64,000 nt of DNA from Streptacidiphilus pinicola (GCF_003258295.1 NZ_QKYN01000089.1:1-64000), one strand, 5' to 3'. Shown: positions 46,713 through 54,817, counted from the stretch's first letter. Program-made: numbers and translations. The notes: generated by a model not told the origin, from the sequence alone.

Positions 46713-47135
46713 GAGGCTCAGCGATGATTTTGGGCGGGCGGTTGCAGGGTGCCCTGGGCAGCTCGGGGTATGCGCCGGTCCGCCACCGTCCGCGCAGAAC
46801 GCAGGCAGCAGCGACGGCGGCGAACCGACCGGCAATGGGTGCGGTGAGGTAGATCCACAGGTCCTGCAGGTCCGCTGACTTCGGCGGGTCCCGGCGAACG
46901 CGCTGGATTCATGGACACGCCGCTGACTGGGCTGGCCCCGCTGGCACGAAGTAGGCGCCGACCGCGGACACGGCCCGAGGCCTATGCGCTGCAGGCTGTA
47001 TCCAGGATCCTGCTGACCAGTCCAAGGCCGAGGACCGCGAGGACGGAACCCGGCAAGCTCCGTAGATACGGCGTAGCGCCTGGACCAGGCGTTTACTGAA
47101 GCTATACGACGTATGTCCATTTCTTGGAGCACGTC
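46713..47135. other. Non-coding stretch ending in a palindrome-rich promoter
   Basis: No gene was recognised from 46713 to 47135. Near its end are CGCCTGGACCAGGCG (47077-47091, 7-bp arms around one base) and ATACGACGTAT (47103-47113, 5-bp arms around one base). Their centres are 24 bp apart and they sit 23-59 bp before the next start, so they may be operators. Confidence 0.4.
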
Positions 47136-47675
47136 ATGATCATTATTCTCGGACTCATCATCCTGATCGCCGCGGCCGTCGTGGCCGTGGCCGGAATTTT
47201 CACCAACACCGGCAGCGCCCACGCCGTCAACGGAGCGTTCTCGGTGTTCGGCCACCACATGACCGGCTCGACGGGCACGCTCTTCCTCTTCGGCATCATC
47301 GTCGGCGCGGCCGCCATGCTGGGCCTGGGCCTGCTCCTCGTCGGCGCACGCCGCACCTCGCGCCGGGGCATCGAGGCGCGTCACGCGCTGCGGCATTCCC
47401 GCCGTGAGACTGTCGCCGCCGGCAAGGACCGGGACGATCTGATCGAGCAACGCGACTCGGCCCGCGCCGAGAGCGCCTCCGCCGGCCGGGAACGCGACGA
47501 CCTTGCCCAGCAGCGGGACGACCTCGCGGAACAGCGCGACGACCTGATCACCGGGCAAAAGCCCCTCACCACCCCGGTGCCACAAGACACCGAGACGCCC
47601 GGCACCGAAGCTGTGCCAACAGACGGAACCCATCGCGGGCTGCACCTGTTCGGGCACCGCCCCGCCCACCGATAG
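47136..47675 (+). CDS. Two-helix membrane protein with coiled-coil tail
   Basis: A 179-residue protein from ATG 47136, 6 nt after GGAG. Two membrane helices are clear: IIILGLIILIAAAVVAVAGI and GTLFLFGIIVGAAAMLGLGL. Between them lies a short loop that includes AFSVFGHHMTGSTG. The C-terminal half is charged and repetitive, with seven-residue units such as ERDDLAQQRDDLAEQRDDLI, which should form a parallel coiled coil on one side of the membrane. Similar small membrane proteins are common in Streptomyces and have no known function. It is flanked by DUF1918 and by the VOC-transposase fusion. Confidence 0.8.
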   Translation: MIIILGLIILIAAAVVAVAGIFTNTGSAHAVNGAFSVFGHHMTGSTGTLFLFGIIVGAAAMLGLGLLLVGARRTSRRGIEARHALRHSRRETVAAGKDRDDLIEQRDSARAESASAGRERDDLAQQRDDLAEQRDDLITGQKPLTTPVPQDTETPGTEAVPTDGTHRGLHLFGHRPAHR

Positions 47676-47813
47676 GCGGCCATCCCGCCTGAAGCGAGTG
47701 GGCCAAAGTCGCCACAGCCAGTGCCCGGCGACGGGCACGCCCGGCACTGCTTCTTGCCAGTGCCCACCCCTCATCTCTCGGGCCGTCGGCAGCGCACATA
47801 AGGAGGCGCCACC

Positions 47814-47940
47814 GTGGGATCAACGCCGACTTCAGTACCGTCTGGTGCCCCTTCGCCGGGGCAGTGCCCTGACAGCGGCACTACGGCCGCAGTGGGGTAC
47901 CGCCTGGCATCGGTGGTGCTGAACGTGTTCGATCTCGCCG
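47814..47940 (+). pseudogene. 5' fragment of a VOC-family gene
   Basis: From GTG 47814, with AAGGAGG just before it, the frame encodes a short variable leader and then GYRLASVVLNVFDLAG. That matches the opening MRLASVVLNVFDLQEA of the intact VOC gene at 11062-11469. The match stops at about 47940, where IS21-type transposase sequence begins in the same frame. The rest of the VOC gene is not found downstream. Confidence 0.75.
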
Positions 47941-49142
47941 GGAGGCGGAGGGTCTACCGGCCGTGGGTGACCGAGCCGGGGCTCTGGCTCCAATACGACT
48001 TCGGCGACGGGCCGGTGATCAAGGGCCGCAAGACGACGCTGTTCTGCGCATGGCTGGCCTGGTCCCGCTTCCGCGTCGTCATCCCGATCTGGGACAAGAC
48101 GCTCCCGACGGTGACCGCCTGCCTGGACACCACGTTCCGCCGGATCGGCGGCGTCCCGGCCTACGTGCTGACCGACAACGAGAAGACGGTCACCACCGAC
48201 CACATCGCCGGGATCGCGGTCCGCAACCCGGACGTCGTGGAGGTCGCCCGCCACTACGGCACGACCATCCGCACCTGCGTCCCGGCGGATCCGGAGACGA
48301 AGGGCGGCTCGGAGTCCACGGTGAAGATCGCGAAAGGCGATCTCGTGCCGAAAGACGTCAACCTGCGCGAGCACTACCAGACCTTCGGCGAGCTGGAAGC
48401 GGCCTGCCGCCAGTTCGGCGAGGAGGTCAACTCCCGCGTCCACACCGCGACCCGGCGCAAGCCCGTCGAGCGGCTCGCCGAGGAACAGCAGCGGCTGCAC
48501 CCGCTGCCCAAGAGCCCGTTCACCGCGGCGTTCGGCACCACCCGAAGGGTCGCCTGGGACTCGACGATCTCCGTCGAGGCGGTCCGCTACTCGGTCCCGC
48601 ACCAGCTGATCGACACCCGGGTCTGGGCCCGCTTCCACGGCGACGAGCTGATCGTCACCGCCGTCGACGAACACGGACCGGCTCGCGAGGTCGCCCGCCA
48701 CCAGCGCGGACAGCCCGGTTCCCCGGTCCTGGACGACACCCACTACCCGCCCCGCCAGGACAAGACCGGCGACCGCGTCCCGCGCGCGACCAGCGCCGAC
48801 GAGGCAGCGTTCCTCGCACTCGGGCCCGGGGCCGCCTCCTGGCTGGTCGAAGCCGCAGCGGCCGGCGTCCGCAGGATCAAGGCGAAGATGGCCGAGGCCG
48901 TCGCCCTGGCCAAGCTCCACTCCGCCCCGGACGTCGACCGGGCTCTTGGCACCGCCGCGGTCACGGGCCGGTTCGCCGACGCGGACCTGCTGTCCATCCT
49001 CGACTACCAGGCCAGTCACGAGCACACCGAGCCGACCCGCCGCAGCGAGGACCACTCGCTGCAGCCCGGCACCGGCGCCTGGTCCTCCTTCGGCCGCACC
49101 ACGACCGACATCCCCGAGTTCGACGAAAGCGATCTGACCTGA
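47814..49142 (+). CDS. istA: Chimeric VOC leader-IstA transposase
   Basis: A 442-residue open frame whose first 43 residues come from a VOC gene and whose rest is an IS21 IstA. The IstA part starts RRRVYRPWVTEPGLWLQYDF and has the integrase DDE set: D in LQYDFGDGPV, D in YVLTDNEKTVTT and E in DPETKGGSESTVK. Later are NSRVHTATRRKPVERL and the Mu-B-like C-terminal region RAPTSADEAAF-type ATSADEAAFLALGPG. The HTH region (about 100 residues) that binds IS21 ends is absent. The VOC start site and Shine-Dalgarno drive the frame, so the chimera may be expressed. Catalysis is possible but end binding is doubtful. Confidence 0.75.
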   Translation: MGSTPTSVPSGAPSPGQCPDSGTTAAVGYRLASVVLNVFDLAGRRRVYRPWVTEPGLWLQYDFGDGPVIKGRKTTLFCAWLAWSRFRVVIPIWDKTLPTVTACLDTTFRRIGGVPAYVLTDNEKTVTTDHIAGIAVRNPDVVEVARHYGTTIRTCVPADPETKGGSESTVKIAKGDLVPKDVNLREHYQTFGELEAACRQFGEEVNSRVHTATRRKPVERLAEEQQRLHPLPKSPFTAAFGTTRRVAWDSTISVEAVRYSVPHQLIDTRVWARFHGDELIVTAVDEHGPAREVARHQRGQPGSPVLDDTHYPPRQDKTGDRVPRATSADEAAFLALGPGAASWLVEAAAAGVRRIKAKMAEAVALAKLHSAPDVDRALGTAAVTGRFADADLLSILDYQASHEHTEPTRRSEDHSLQPGTGAWSSFGRTTTDIPEFDESDLT

Positions 49143-49960
49143 TGGCCGCCCCTCTCCGCACCGTTCCCGGCACCAACGGCGACCCGCTCGCCGAGGCCAT
49201 CGAGTTCACCCGAAGGCTCAAACTCCCGCACATCCGACGGTCGTTGACCGACATCATCCCCACCGCGAAGGCCCAACGATGGGACCCGGCCGAGGTCGTC
49301 CGCGTCCTGCTCGCCGAGGAGGCCGCCGGCCGGGACCGGGCAAACCTGCACACCCGCCGCAAGCGGGCCGGGTTCCCGACGGGGAAGACCTTCGGCGACT
49401 GGGACGAGGGCAAGTCCTCGATCCCCAGGGCCACCCAGGACGCCCTCAAGACGCTGGAGTGGGTCGGCCGCCGGGAGTCGTTTTGCATCTGCGGCCCGTC
49501 GGGCACAGGAAAGAGCCACTTCACCGAAGCCCTCGGTCAGACCGCGGTCGAGGCCGGGCTGGCCGTCTCCTGGTTCACCATCGAGGACCTCGGGTCGCTG
49601 GTCCGCCGGCACCGCGCGGACGACTCCATCGCGCGGGCCCTGGCCAGGATCATCCGATCCGATTTGATCATCGTTGACGATATTGGCCTATTGCCCGTCT
49701 CCGAGGACGCCGCCGAAGGCTTCTACCGGCTGGTCGATGCCGCCTACGAGCGGCGCTCGATCGCGGTTTCGAGCAACCTTCACCCCTCGGGATTCGACGA
49801 GATCATGCCCAAGACGCTCGCCACGGCCACCGTCGACCGGCTCCTGCACCATGCCCACGTCGTCGTCACTCAGGGTGATTCGTTCAGGCTGACCGAGGCC
49901 ACCACTGGGAAGGGCGTGAAGCCCTTCAGCTGATCCACACCGACCGAAGGTGGGGAGAAT
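47941..49960 (+). mobile_element. IS21-family element, 5'-truncated
   Basis: The element has istA and istB with overlapping stop and start (TGATG), as in IS21. Its left end is missing: the DNA-binding first 100 or so codons of istA are replaced by a VOC fragment. I could not place terminal repeats, so the right edge near 49960 is approximate. A PRC-barrel gene fragment follows. Confidence 0.75.
49142..49933 (+). CDS. istB: IstB-like ATP-binding transposition helper
   Basis: A 263-residue AAA+-type helper of IS21 transposition, which guides the IstA transposase to target DNA. The Walker A motif is CICGPSGTGKSHFTEALGQT and Walker B is SDLIIVDDIGLLPVSEDAAE, followed by the sensor-region VSSNLHPSGFDEIMPKTLA and a final arginine in TVDRLLHH. 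The N-terminal helical part (AIEFTRRLKLPHIRRSLTDI) is typical. ATG 49142 overlaps the istA stop TGA, the usual IS21 arrangement. The gene is full length, so only the istA partner is damaged. Its end is followed by the remnant of a PRC-barrel gene. Confidence 0.93.
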   Translation: MAAPLRTVPGTNGDPLAEAIEFTRRLKLPHIRRSLTDIIPTAKAQRWDPAEVVRVLLAEEAAGRDRANLHTRRKRAGFPTGKTFGDWDEGKSSIPRATQDALKTLEWVGRRESFCICGPSGTGKSHFTEALGQTAVEAGLAVSWFTIEDLGSLVRRHRADDSIARALARIIRSDLIIVDDIGLLPVSEDAAEGFYRLVDAAYERRSIAVSSNLHPSGFDEIMPKTLATATVDRLLHHAHVVVTQGDSFRLTEATTGKGVKPFS

Positions 49961-50029
49961 ATCTGGCCGCAGGCGGGGCGCTCATGCCGTCCACCTGCGG
50001 GGATTCCTCTTGGCCGCCAGCGGGGCGGA

Positions 50030-50280
50030 CTACAAGGCCGTTGACAACCGTCCAGATCGGCATGCCTACCCAGCACCGGCTGGTCTTCGTCCCCCTGAAC
50101 GACGCGACCGTCGGACCGGGCTATCTCAAGGTCGCCTACGACAGGGCACTCGTGAGGGACTGCCCAGCCCTCGGCATGGATGACATCCTGCCCGCCGAGG
50201 ACGAGGAAGCCGTCTTCCAGCACTACAGCCTGACCTACCAGAAGGGCGCCGGTGGCGAGCGGCAACTCGCCCGCCGCTGA
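50030..50280 (+). pseudogene. PRC-barrel-type protein fragment
   Basis: From 50053 the frame reads VQIGMPTQHRLVFVPLNDAT, VGPGYLKVAYDRALVRDCPA and EAVFQHYSLTYQKG, which looks like the C-terminal part of an actinobacterial PRC-barrel (DUF2171-like) protein. Just before it, in another frame, DYKAVDN matches the expected upstream part (D-Y-K-x-V-D-N-VQIG), so an extra C near 50051 breaks the frame. The N-terminal half is missing on the IstB side. An ATG at 49984 gives a 98-residue frame, but its first 24 residues have no family character. Confidence 0.6.
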
Positions 50281-50309
50281 ACGCCCACACGCGACCAAGG
50301 AGGCGTGCA

Positions 50310-50480
50310 GTGGTCCTGATCCTGGCCCTGGCTATCGTCGCGATCGTGCTGGGCATCATCGGTTCCGTCGCCAACGGATGGTTCTTCCTGCTTGTCATCG
50401 CGATCGTTCTCTTCGTCGCCGACATGGCCTACGCCGGCATCCGTTGGTCCCAGCGCTCAGGCCGACGCCCAACACGCTGA
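50310..50480 (+). CDS. Small two-helix membrane protein (56 residues)
   Basis: A short gene from GTG 50310, placed 6 nt after AAGGAGG (50297-50303), ending at TGA 50480. The product reads VLILALAIVAIVLGIIGSV, then NGWFFLLVIAIVLFVADMAY and a basic tail GIRWSQRSGRRPTR. Two membrane helices with a short loop are expected. Very similar tiny proteins are scattered in Streptomyces genomes; none has a known function to my knowledge. A good stem-loop terminator lies 73 bp after its stop. It is well formed, with strong third-position GC bias, so I take it as a real gene despite its size. Confidence 0.7.
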   Translation: MVLILALAIVAIVLGIIGSVANGWFFLLVIAIVLFVADMAYAGIRWSQRSGRRPTR

Positions 50481-50552
50481 CATGCCGTCCTTCACGCGAG
50501 ACCTCCGCTTCCGCCGAGCAGCCACGATCTGCAGTGTCTCGCAGTCACCATT

Positions 50553-50579
50553 GCGGGGGCGGGGCCGGGGAGCCCCCGC
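50553..50579 (+). terminator. GC-rich hairpin after the 56-residue membrane protein gene
   Basis: GCGGGGGC (50553-50560) pairs with GCCCCCGC (50572-50579) across an 11-nt loop. It lies 73 bp after the small membrane protein stop on the plus strand and has no T-tract. Confidence 0.5.
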
Positions 50580-51278
50580 CGGGCGCGCGGCTGCAAGTCG
50601 CCCATGCAACGGAGGGCATCCACCATCCGCCTCACGGGGCGTAGCGGGCGCGGAGCTGCCGGTTCGGCCGGGGCTTTCGTAATCGTCCGTCTGAGTTGAG
50701 CTCTTGGATGGCGGACAAATGGAGCCGTCGGGTCGCTAGTTCGAAGCGCTACCCCCGCCGTACCCACGGCCTCTTGCCCTTGATCGTCGCGGAATCCTTG
50801 TCGGCCGAGTTCGCGGTCCATAGTGCAGCCCCGGCCGCCTCGATGAAGCCCAAGCCCTTCTCCGCGCTGAACCACTTCACGGTTCCCGTTGCCATGCTGC
50901 TCCCGGTTCCGGGCCTCGGGGTGCTGTCTGGCCAGTACCACTTGGGTGATCTTCCGGGTCCTTGGACTGCCAGTGAAGAGACTCAGAACGCGCGTTCGAT
51001 CAGCACGATATCGGCGTGGTGATCATCTGGCTACGGATCACCCTCGTGTCGGAGGGGCCATCGGTGCGTGTCTGCGAGATCGATATGCACGGCCTGTGGG
51101 CGGCCCCGGTGGATATGGTCAGCGCGCCTGCGCGGGGGGCGATCCTCGGCGCATGGCTCTTGGCCACCGGACCTACGACATGTGTCCTGTCAGTTCAGTC
51201 CACTTCGTCCGTGTGCTCTATGACTCTCCCTAGCTACGCATGCGCGAATGGGCGCGGCGGCTCTTTGACCTGGGGTGA
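50580..51278. other. Debris stretch between membrane gene and IS110 fragment
   Basis: Apart from the cold-shock fragment (50749-50895, minus) no coding sequence was recognised. Open frames in 50980-51280 have no family character. Mixed GC content and lost codon bias fit rearranged sequence. Confidence 0.4.
50749..50895 (-). pseudogene. Cold-shock protein N-terminal fragment
   Basis: Hand translation from ATG 50895 on the minus strand gives MATGTVKWFSAEKGLGFIEA, the start of a CspA-type cold-shock protein including the first RNA-binding motif region. After FIEAAG the match ends; the frame continues AALWTANSADKDSATIKGKR and stops at 50749 (TAG). The normal protein is about 67 residues with FVH and other strands, which are missing here. 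Upstream (50896 on) no clear promoter was sought. The fragment is in a region of transposon debris. Confidence 0.6.
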
Positions 51279-51431
51279 TTAAAGAGCGCCGAGCGCTTCG
51301 ATCGCTCGCGCGTCCAAGGAGATCACCTTCGTCGAGAACAACGACCGGCCTTCGGCATCGACCGCCACTGCCCAGTGGTGCCCCTTGCCGGCGTCGATGC
51401 CGACCCATATCCGCTTGTGCGGCGTGCTCAC
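51279..51431 (-). pseudogene. N-terminal fragment of a second IS110-type transposase
   Basis: A 50-residue minus-strand frame from GTG 51431 to TAA 51279 reads VSTPHKRIWVGIDAGKGHHW, then AVAVDAEGRSLFSTKVISLD and ARAIEALGAL. The GIDAGK block is the first catalytic aspartate region of an IS110-family DEDD transposase, the same position as GIDISK in the intact IS110 gene at 51758. The sequence differs from that gene and runs the opposite way, so it is a distinct element. The remaining 350 or so residues are missing. It lies 327 bp from the intact copy. Confidence 0.7.
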
Positions 51432-51599
51432 GCCTATCGCTCCGTTCAGCCATGACCAGAACCTTCATGGTCCGAAGAACGCTCCGCCGACAGGTCCTTA
51501 ACCAGCGATGGCCGCAGCTCTCAATCAGCAAGCCGGACGCCTGTCGGCGTCGCCCCGAGGCCGGGAAAATCGGGGTGCGGGGTCCGGCTGACGTCGGGG

Positions 51600-53030
51600 C
51601 CACTTGGCGCTTTCGAGCCCGTCAATCAGCAGGACGCCGGGGACCCGCTCGACAGGCACCCGGAAGTGTTGCCTCGAGCACGCGTATCAGAGTCTTTCGC
51701 CTGCCGGGTCCCCGCCGGATCCCGCGCCCGTTCGGTCGCGGAGGGAGGGCAAGAGCCGTGGACGTGGTCTATGAGCGCTGCGCGGGGATCGACATCAGCA
51801 AGGCGGACGTGAAGGTGTGCGTCCGTATCCCGGGCGCGGGCAAGGGCAAGCGGCGGCATGTGGAGGTGCGCACGTTCCCGGCGCTGACCTCCGGCCTGCT
51901 GGCGATGCGGGACTGGCTCCTCGCCGAGGGCGTCACCGTGGTGGGGATGGAGGCCACCGGCTCGTACTGGAAGCCGGTGTTCTATCTCCTCGAGCACGAC
52001 ATGGAGTGCTGGTTGCTCAACGCCCGTCACATGAAGGCCGTGCCTGGGCGGAAGACGGACGTGAAGGACGCGGAGTGGATCGCGCAGCTGGTCGAGCACG
52101 GCCTGGTCCGCCCGAGCTTCGTGCCGCCACAGCCGATCCGGCAACTACGGGACCTGACCCGATACCGCACCGACGTGGTGCGCGAGCGGGCCCGGGAGGC
52201 CCAGCGGCTGCAGAACCTGCTGGAGGACTGCGGCATCAAGCTCACCTCCGTGGTCAGCGACTTCCTCGGCGTCTCCGGCCGCCGCATGCTCACCGCGCTC
52301 ATCGCCGGGGAACGCGACCCCAAGGTCCTCGCCGAACTCGCGGTGGGCCGGCTTCGCGGTCGGCGCGAGGTTCTGGAGGAGGCGCCGACCGGCTACTTCA
52401 CCACGCACCACGGCTTCCTCGCCCAGGCGATGCTGGACCGCATCGACCAGGCCACCGCCATGGAACAGCGCCTGAACACGCAGATCGGCGAGCATGTGGA
52501 GCCGTTCCTGCGGCAGATCGAGCTGCTGGCCACCATCCCTGGTGTCAGCGCCCACACCGCCCAGGTCATCCTCGCCGAGATCGGCGCCGACATCACCTGC
52601 TTCCCCAGTGCCGGTCACCTCGCCTCGTGGGCCGGCGTCTGTCCGGGCAACCACGAGTCCGCGGGCAAGCACACCTCCGGCCGCACCCGCGCCGGCGACC
52701 CATGGCTCAAGGGCGTCCTCGGACAGGCCGCCCTGTCCGCCTCCCGCACCAAGGACACCTACCTCGCCGCCCGCTACCGCCGCCTGATCGGACGCCGCGG
52801 CAAGAAGCGCGCCCTGGTCGCACTCCAGCACTCGATCCTCATCGCGATCTGGCACATGTTCACCCACGACGTCCCCTACGCCGATCTCGGAGGCGGCTAC
52901 TTCATAGAACGCACCGGCAAGACCCGCGCCACCCGCCGCCTGGTCAGCCAGCTCAACCACCTCGGCTACCAGGTCTCCCTGCACCCCGTCGAGGCCACAT
53001 GACCCCCGCAACCAGCACCGATGAGGGATT
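51600..53030 (+). mobile_element. IS110-family insertion sequence
   Basis: One intact DEDD-type transposase gene (51758-53002) with about 150 bp leader. IS110 elements lack simple inverted repeats, so the ends were not found and the limits are approximate. Confidence 0.7.
51758..53002 (+). CDS. IS110-family DEDD transposase
   Basis: A 414-residue site-specific transposase. The N-terminal RuvC-like DEDD domain has YERCAGIDISKADVKVCVRI (first Asp), VTVVGMEATGSYWKPVFYLL (Glu) and PGRKTDVKDAEWIAQLVEHG (Asp pair). The C-terminal domain has ELLATIPGVSAHTAQVILAE, IGADITCFPSAGHLASWAGV and CPGNHESAGKHTSGRTRAGD, with its serine-containing catalytic helix. The GTG start at 51758 follows GGAGGG by about 9 nt; the frame is open 480 bp upstream without family sequence. 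It is full length and looks active. IS110 elements use a bridge RNA encoded by flanking DNA, so the leader 51600-51757 may hold such an RNA, but I cannot show its fold. Confidence 0.92.
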   Translation: MDVVYERCAGIDISKADVKVCVRIPGAGKGKRRHVEVRTFPALTSGLLAMRDWLLAEGVTVVGMEATGSYWKPVFYLLEHDMECWLLNARHMKAVPGRKTDVKDAEWIAQLVEHGLVRPSFVPPQPIRQLRDLTRYRTDVVRERAREAQRLQNLLEDCGIKLTSVVSDFLGVSGRRMLTALIAGERDPKVLAELAVGRLRGRREVLEEAPTGYFTTHHGFLAQAMLDRIDQATAMEQRLNTQIGEHVEPFLRQIELLATIPGVSAHTAQVILAEIGADITCFPSAGHLASWAGVCPGNHESAGKHTSGRTRAGDPWLKGVLGQAALSASRTKDTYLAARYRRLIGRRGKKRALVALQHSILIAIWHMFTHDVPYADLGGGYFIERTGKTRATRRLVSQLNHLGYQVSLHPVEAT

Positions 53031-53153
53031 TTCGTATCAGTGGTCAGAGCATCCCGAAGGACCGGGCGGCCAGTCTCCGAGAGCCATCGAGGGCAACCAG
53101 TCGTAAGCCACACCCGGTCCTCCCGGACCGCCCAACATTCTTAAGGACCTGTC

Positions 53154-54245
53154 GTGACCCCCACCGACCGCAGCGCGCCCCTGCGCGCCCGCACCACCGA
53201 CACGGCGGCCATCCGTTCCGACGCGACGTTCCCCATGGCGCCCACGGCCAGGCCGGCGGATCTGGTGATCACCAGCGAGCTGATCCCCGCCGCCGTCGAC
53301 GGGCGGGGGAGCGGCCCGCTGAGCGAGGTCGAGCTCCACGACCTCGGCGTGTGCGAGCGCGCCGTGGAGAACCTCGCCACCGCCACCTGGCTCGCGGGCA
53401 AGGCCCTCCAGGCAATCCGGGATGGCAAGCTCTACCGCCACACCCACACCCGCTTCGAGGACTACATCACCGAACGCTGGGACATCAGCGAGCGCACCGC
53501 GTACCAGATGATCGAGGAGTGGCCCCTCGCTGAACGCCTCAACCAGGCCTACGGCAAACCGGTCACTGCCTCCCACATCCGCGCCCTCCTTCCGGTCACC
53601 ACCCGCTTCGGCTTGGACGACGCCGTCGAGCTCTACCACCAGCTCCGAGCCCGCGCGCAGAAGGACGGGGTGCGCCTCACCGCTCAGATCACCGGCCAGA
53701 TCGCCAAGGCGGTCCTCAGGCGTGCCGGCCAGGAAGCCGGGGGGATCGAGTTCACCCAAGCAGCTCGGCAGTTGATCACAGCCCAGCCCTCACTGACCGA
53801 GGCACGAGTGGAGCGACCGCGATCAGCAGTACCCCGGGACCGGCCGGGGGCGGCTGCCGCCGAACCAGACCTGCGAAATTTCGCAGGACATTACGGGGAG
53901 GTAACGGCTCTGCCTAACGGAGGGCAGCCCGGGCCCCTGACCGTGGACGGGCGGGGAACCGCTCCAGTCGGGGCGGAGGCTGGGAGCCCGGTGGCGATGG
54001 ATGTCCGCGCGTCGACTGCAGAGATCGGTGAAGCGCACGAGAGGGAGCCGAGCTCAGGCGCGGCCAGGACCGCAGTCGGGCTCTACCGTGACATCGTCAG
54101 CCACATCCAGGCCATCGAGCGGCTTGCAGGCTCGCCGTGCCTCATACCCAACGGACCGAGCGAGGAAGCGGAGTTCGATCAGCTCCACGTGCAGATCACC
54201 ACCCAGCTCACCCGGATCCTGCACTCGCTCACAGACGAGGGCTGA
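53154..54245 (+). CDS. Plasmid-like protein with HTH-type core, unrecognised family
   Basis: A 363-residue protein from GTG 53154, 7 nt after AAGGA. Residues about 35-175 are the conserved-looking part: ELHDLGVCERAVENLATATW, LAGKALQAIRDGKLYRHTHT, RFEDYITERWDISERTAYQM and IEEWPLAERLNQAYGKPVTA, followed by HIRALLPVTTRFGLDDAVEL. The ERWDISERTAYQMIEEW segment looks like a helix-turn-helix. The rest is proline/glycine-rich with a helical end. I know similar proteins from actinomycete plasmids and integrative elements but cannot name a function; partition or replication control is a guess. The gene contains an 18-bp perfect palindrome (53870-53887). Confidence 0.7.
   Translation: MTPTDRSAPLRARTTDTAAIRSDATFPMAPTARPADLVITSELIPAAVDGRGSGPLSEVELHDLGVCERAVENLATATWLAGKALQAIRDGKLYRHTHTRFEDYITERWDISERTAYQMIEEWPLAERLNQAYGKPVTASHIRALLPVTTRFGLDDAVELYHQLRARAQKDGVRLTAQITGQIAKAVLRRAGQEAGGIEFTQAARQLITAQPSLTEARVERPRSAVPRDRPGAAAAEPDLRNFAGHYGEVTALPNGGQPGPLTVDGRGTAPVGAEAGSPVAMDVRASTAEIGEAHEREPSSGAARTAVGLYRDIVSHIQAIERLAGSPCLIPNGPSEEAEFDQLHVQITTQLTRILHSLTDEG
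53870..53887. repeat. 18-bp perfect palindrome inside the plasmid-like gene
   Basis: CCTGCGAAATTTCGCAGG is a perfect 18-bp palindrome with an AAATTT centre, in otherwise GC-rich coding DNA. It falls in the linker half of the gene, encoding part of LRNFAGH. It could be a centromere-type binding site (parS-like) or other operator for the protein of its own gene. Function is inferred. Confidence 0.55.
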
Positions 54246-54413
54246 GCTCACGTTGCCTAGGTCCGCCAAGCGCGGACCTAGGCAAACCCCTGGTGGTCCC
54301 AGGGCCTCCGAGTTCGGGAGTTGAGGCGGCCACCCCCTCTCTGTCAGCCTTGGGTGAGACGTCCCGCTTTGTCGGGTTAGCCTGAGAGGGCCCGAGTAGG
54401 AGTTCCACCCCTG

Positions 54414-54797
54414 ATGACCAGCACCAATTCGTCCGCCGCCGATCCGGCTCCCCGGCCAAAGCGCCGCACGTTCAGCCCCGAGTACAAGCTGCGGATCGTC
54501 GCCGAGTACGACGCCGCGCCCGAGGGCGAGAAGGGTGCCGTCCTGCGCCGCGAGCGCCTGTACCACTCCCACGTCACCGAGTGGCGGGCGGCGCGCGATG
54601 CCGGAGCGCTGGAGAACCTCGTCGACCGGCGCACGAGCCCGGCCCGGCCGAAGAAGTCCTCCGCCGAGGTCGAGAACGAGAAGCTGCGCCAGCAGGTGGA
54701 GAAGCTGGAGAAGGAACTCGCCCGGAACAAGGCCGCCCTGGAAGTCCTGGGAAAAGCTTCGGCGCTCTTGGAAATGATCTCCGAGAGCGCGGACTGA
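54414..54797 (+). CDS. IS3-family OrfA
   Basis: A 127-residue DNA-binding first protein of an IS3 element. Residues about 18-75 are the HTH: RRTFSPEYKLRIVAEYDAAP, EGEKGAVLRRERLYHSHVTE and WRAARDAGALENLVDRR. Residues about 85-115 form a leucine-zipper coiled coil (AEVENEKLRQQVEKLEKELA) for oligomerisation. The ATG at 54414 has AGGAG upstream. Its last codons overlap orfB reading in the -1 frame, and the GGGAAAAG at about 54750 is a possible slip site for a fused OrfAB transposase. The gene is intact. Confidence 0.9.
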   Translation: MTSTNSSAADPAPRPKRRTFSPEYKLRIVAEYDAAPEGEKGAVLRRERLYHSHVTEWRAARDAGALENLVDRRTSPARPKKSSAEVENEKLRQQVEKLEKELARNKAALEVLGKASALLEMISESAD

Positions 54798-54817
54798 CGC
54801 ACGCCGCCGATCCCGTC

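Noticed and set aside
46419-47774. 451-codon minus-strand frame
   Set aside because: No domain and no codon bias; its right half is antisense to the coiled-coil membrane gene.
50688-50760. tRNA-like end (GGGTCGCTAGTTCGAAGCG and neighbours)
   Set aside because: The TTCGAA loop looked like a T-arm, but the stem does not pair beyond three bases and no D-arm or anticodon arm was found.
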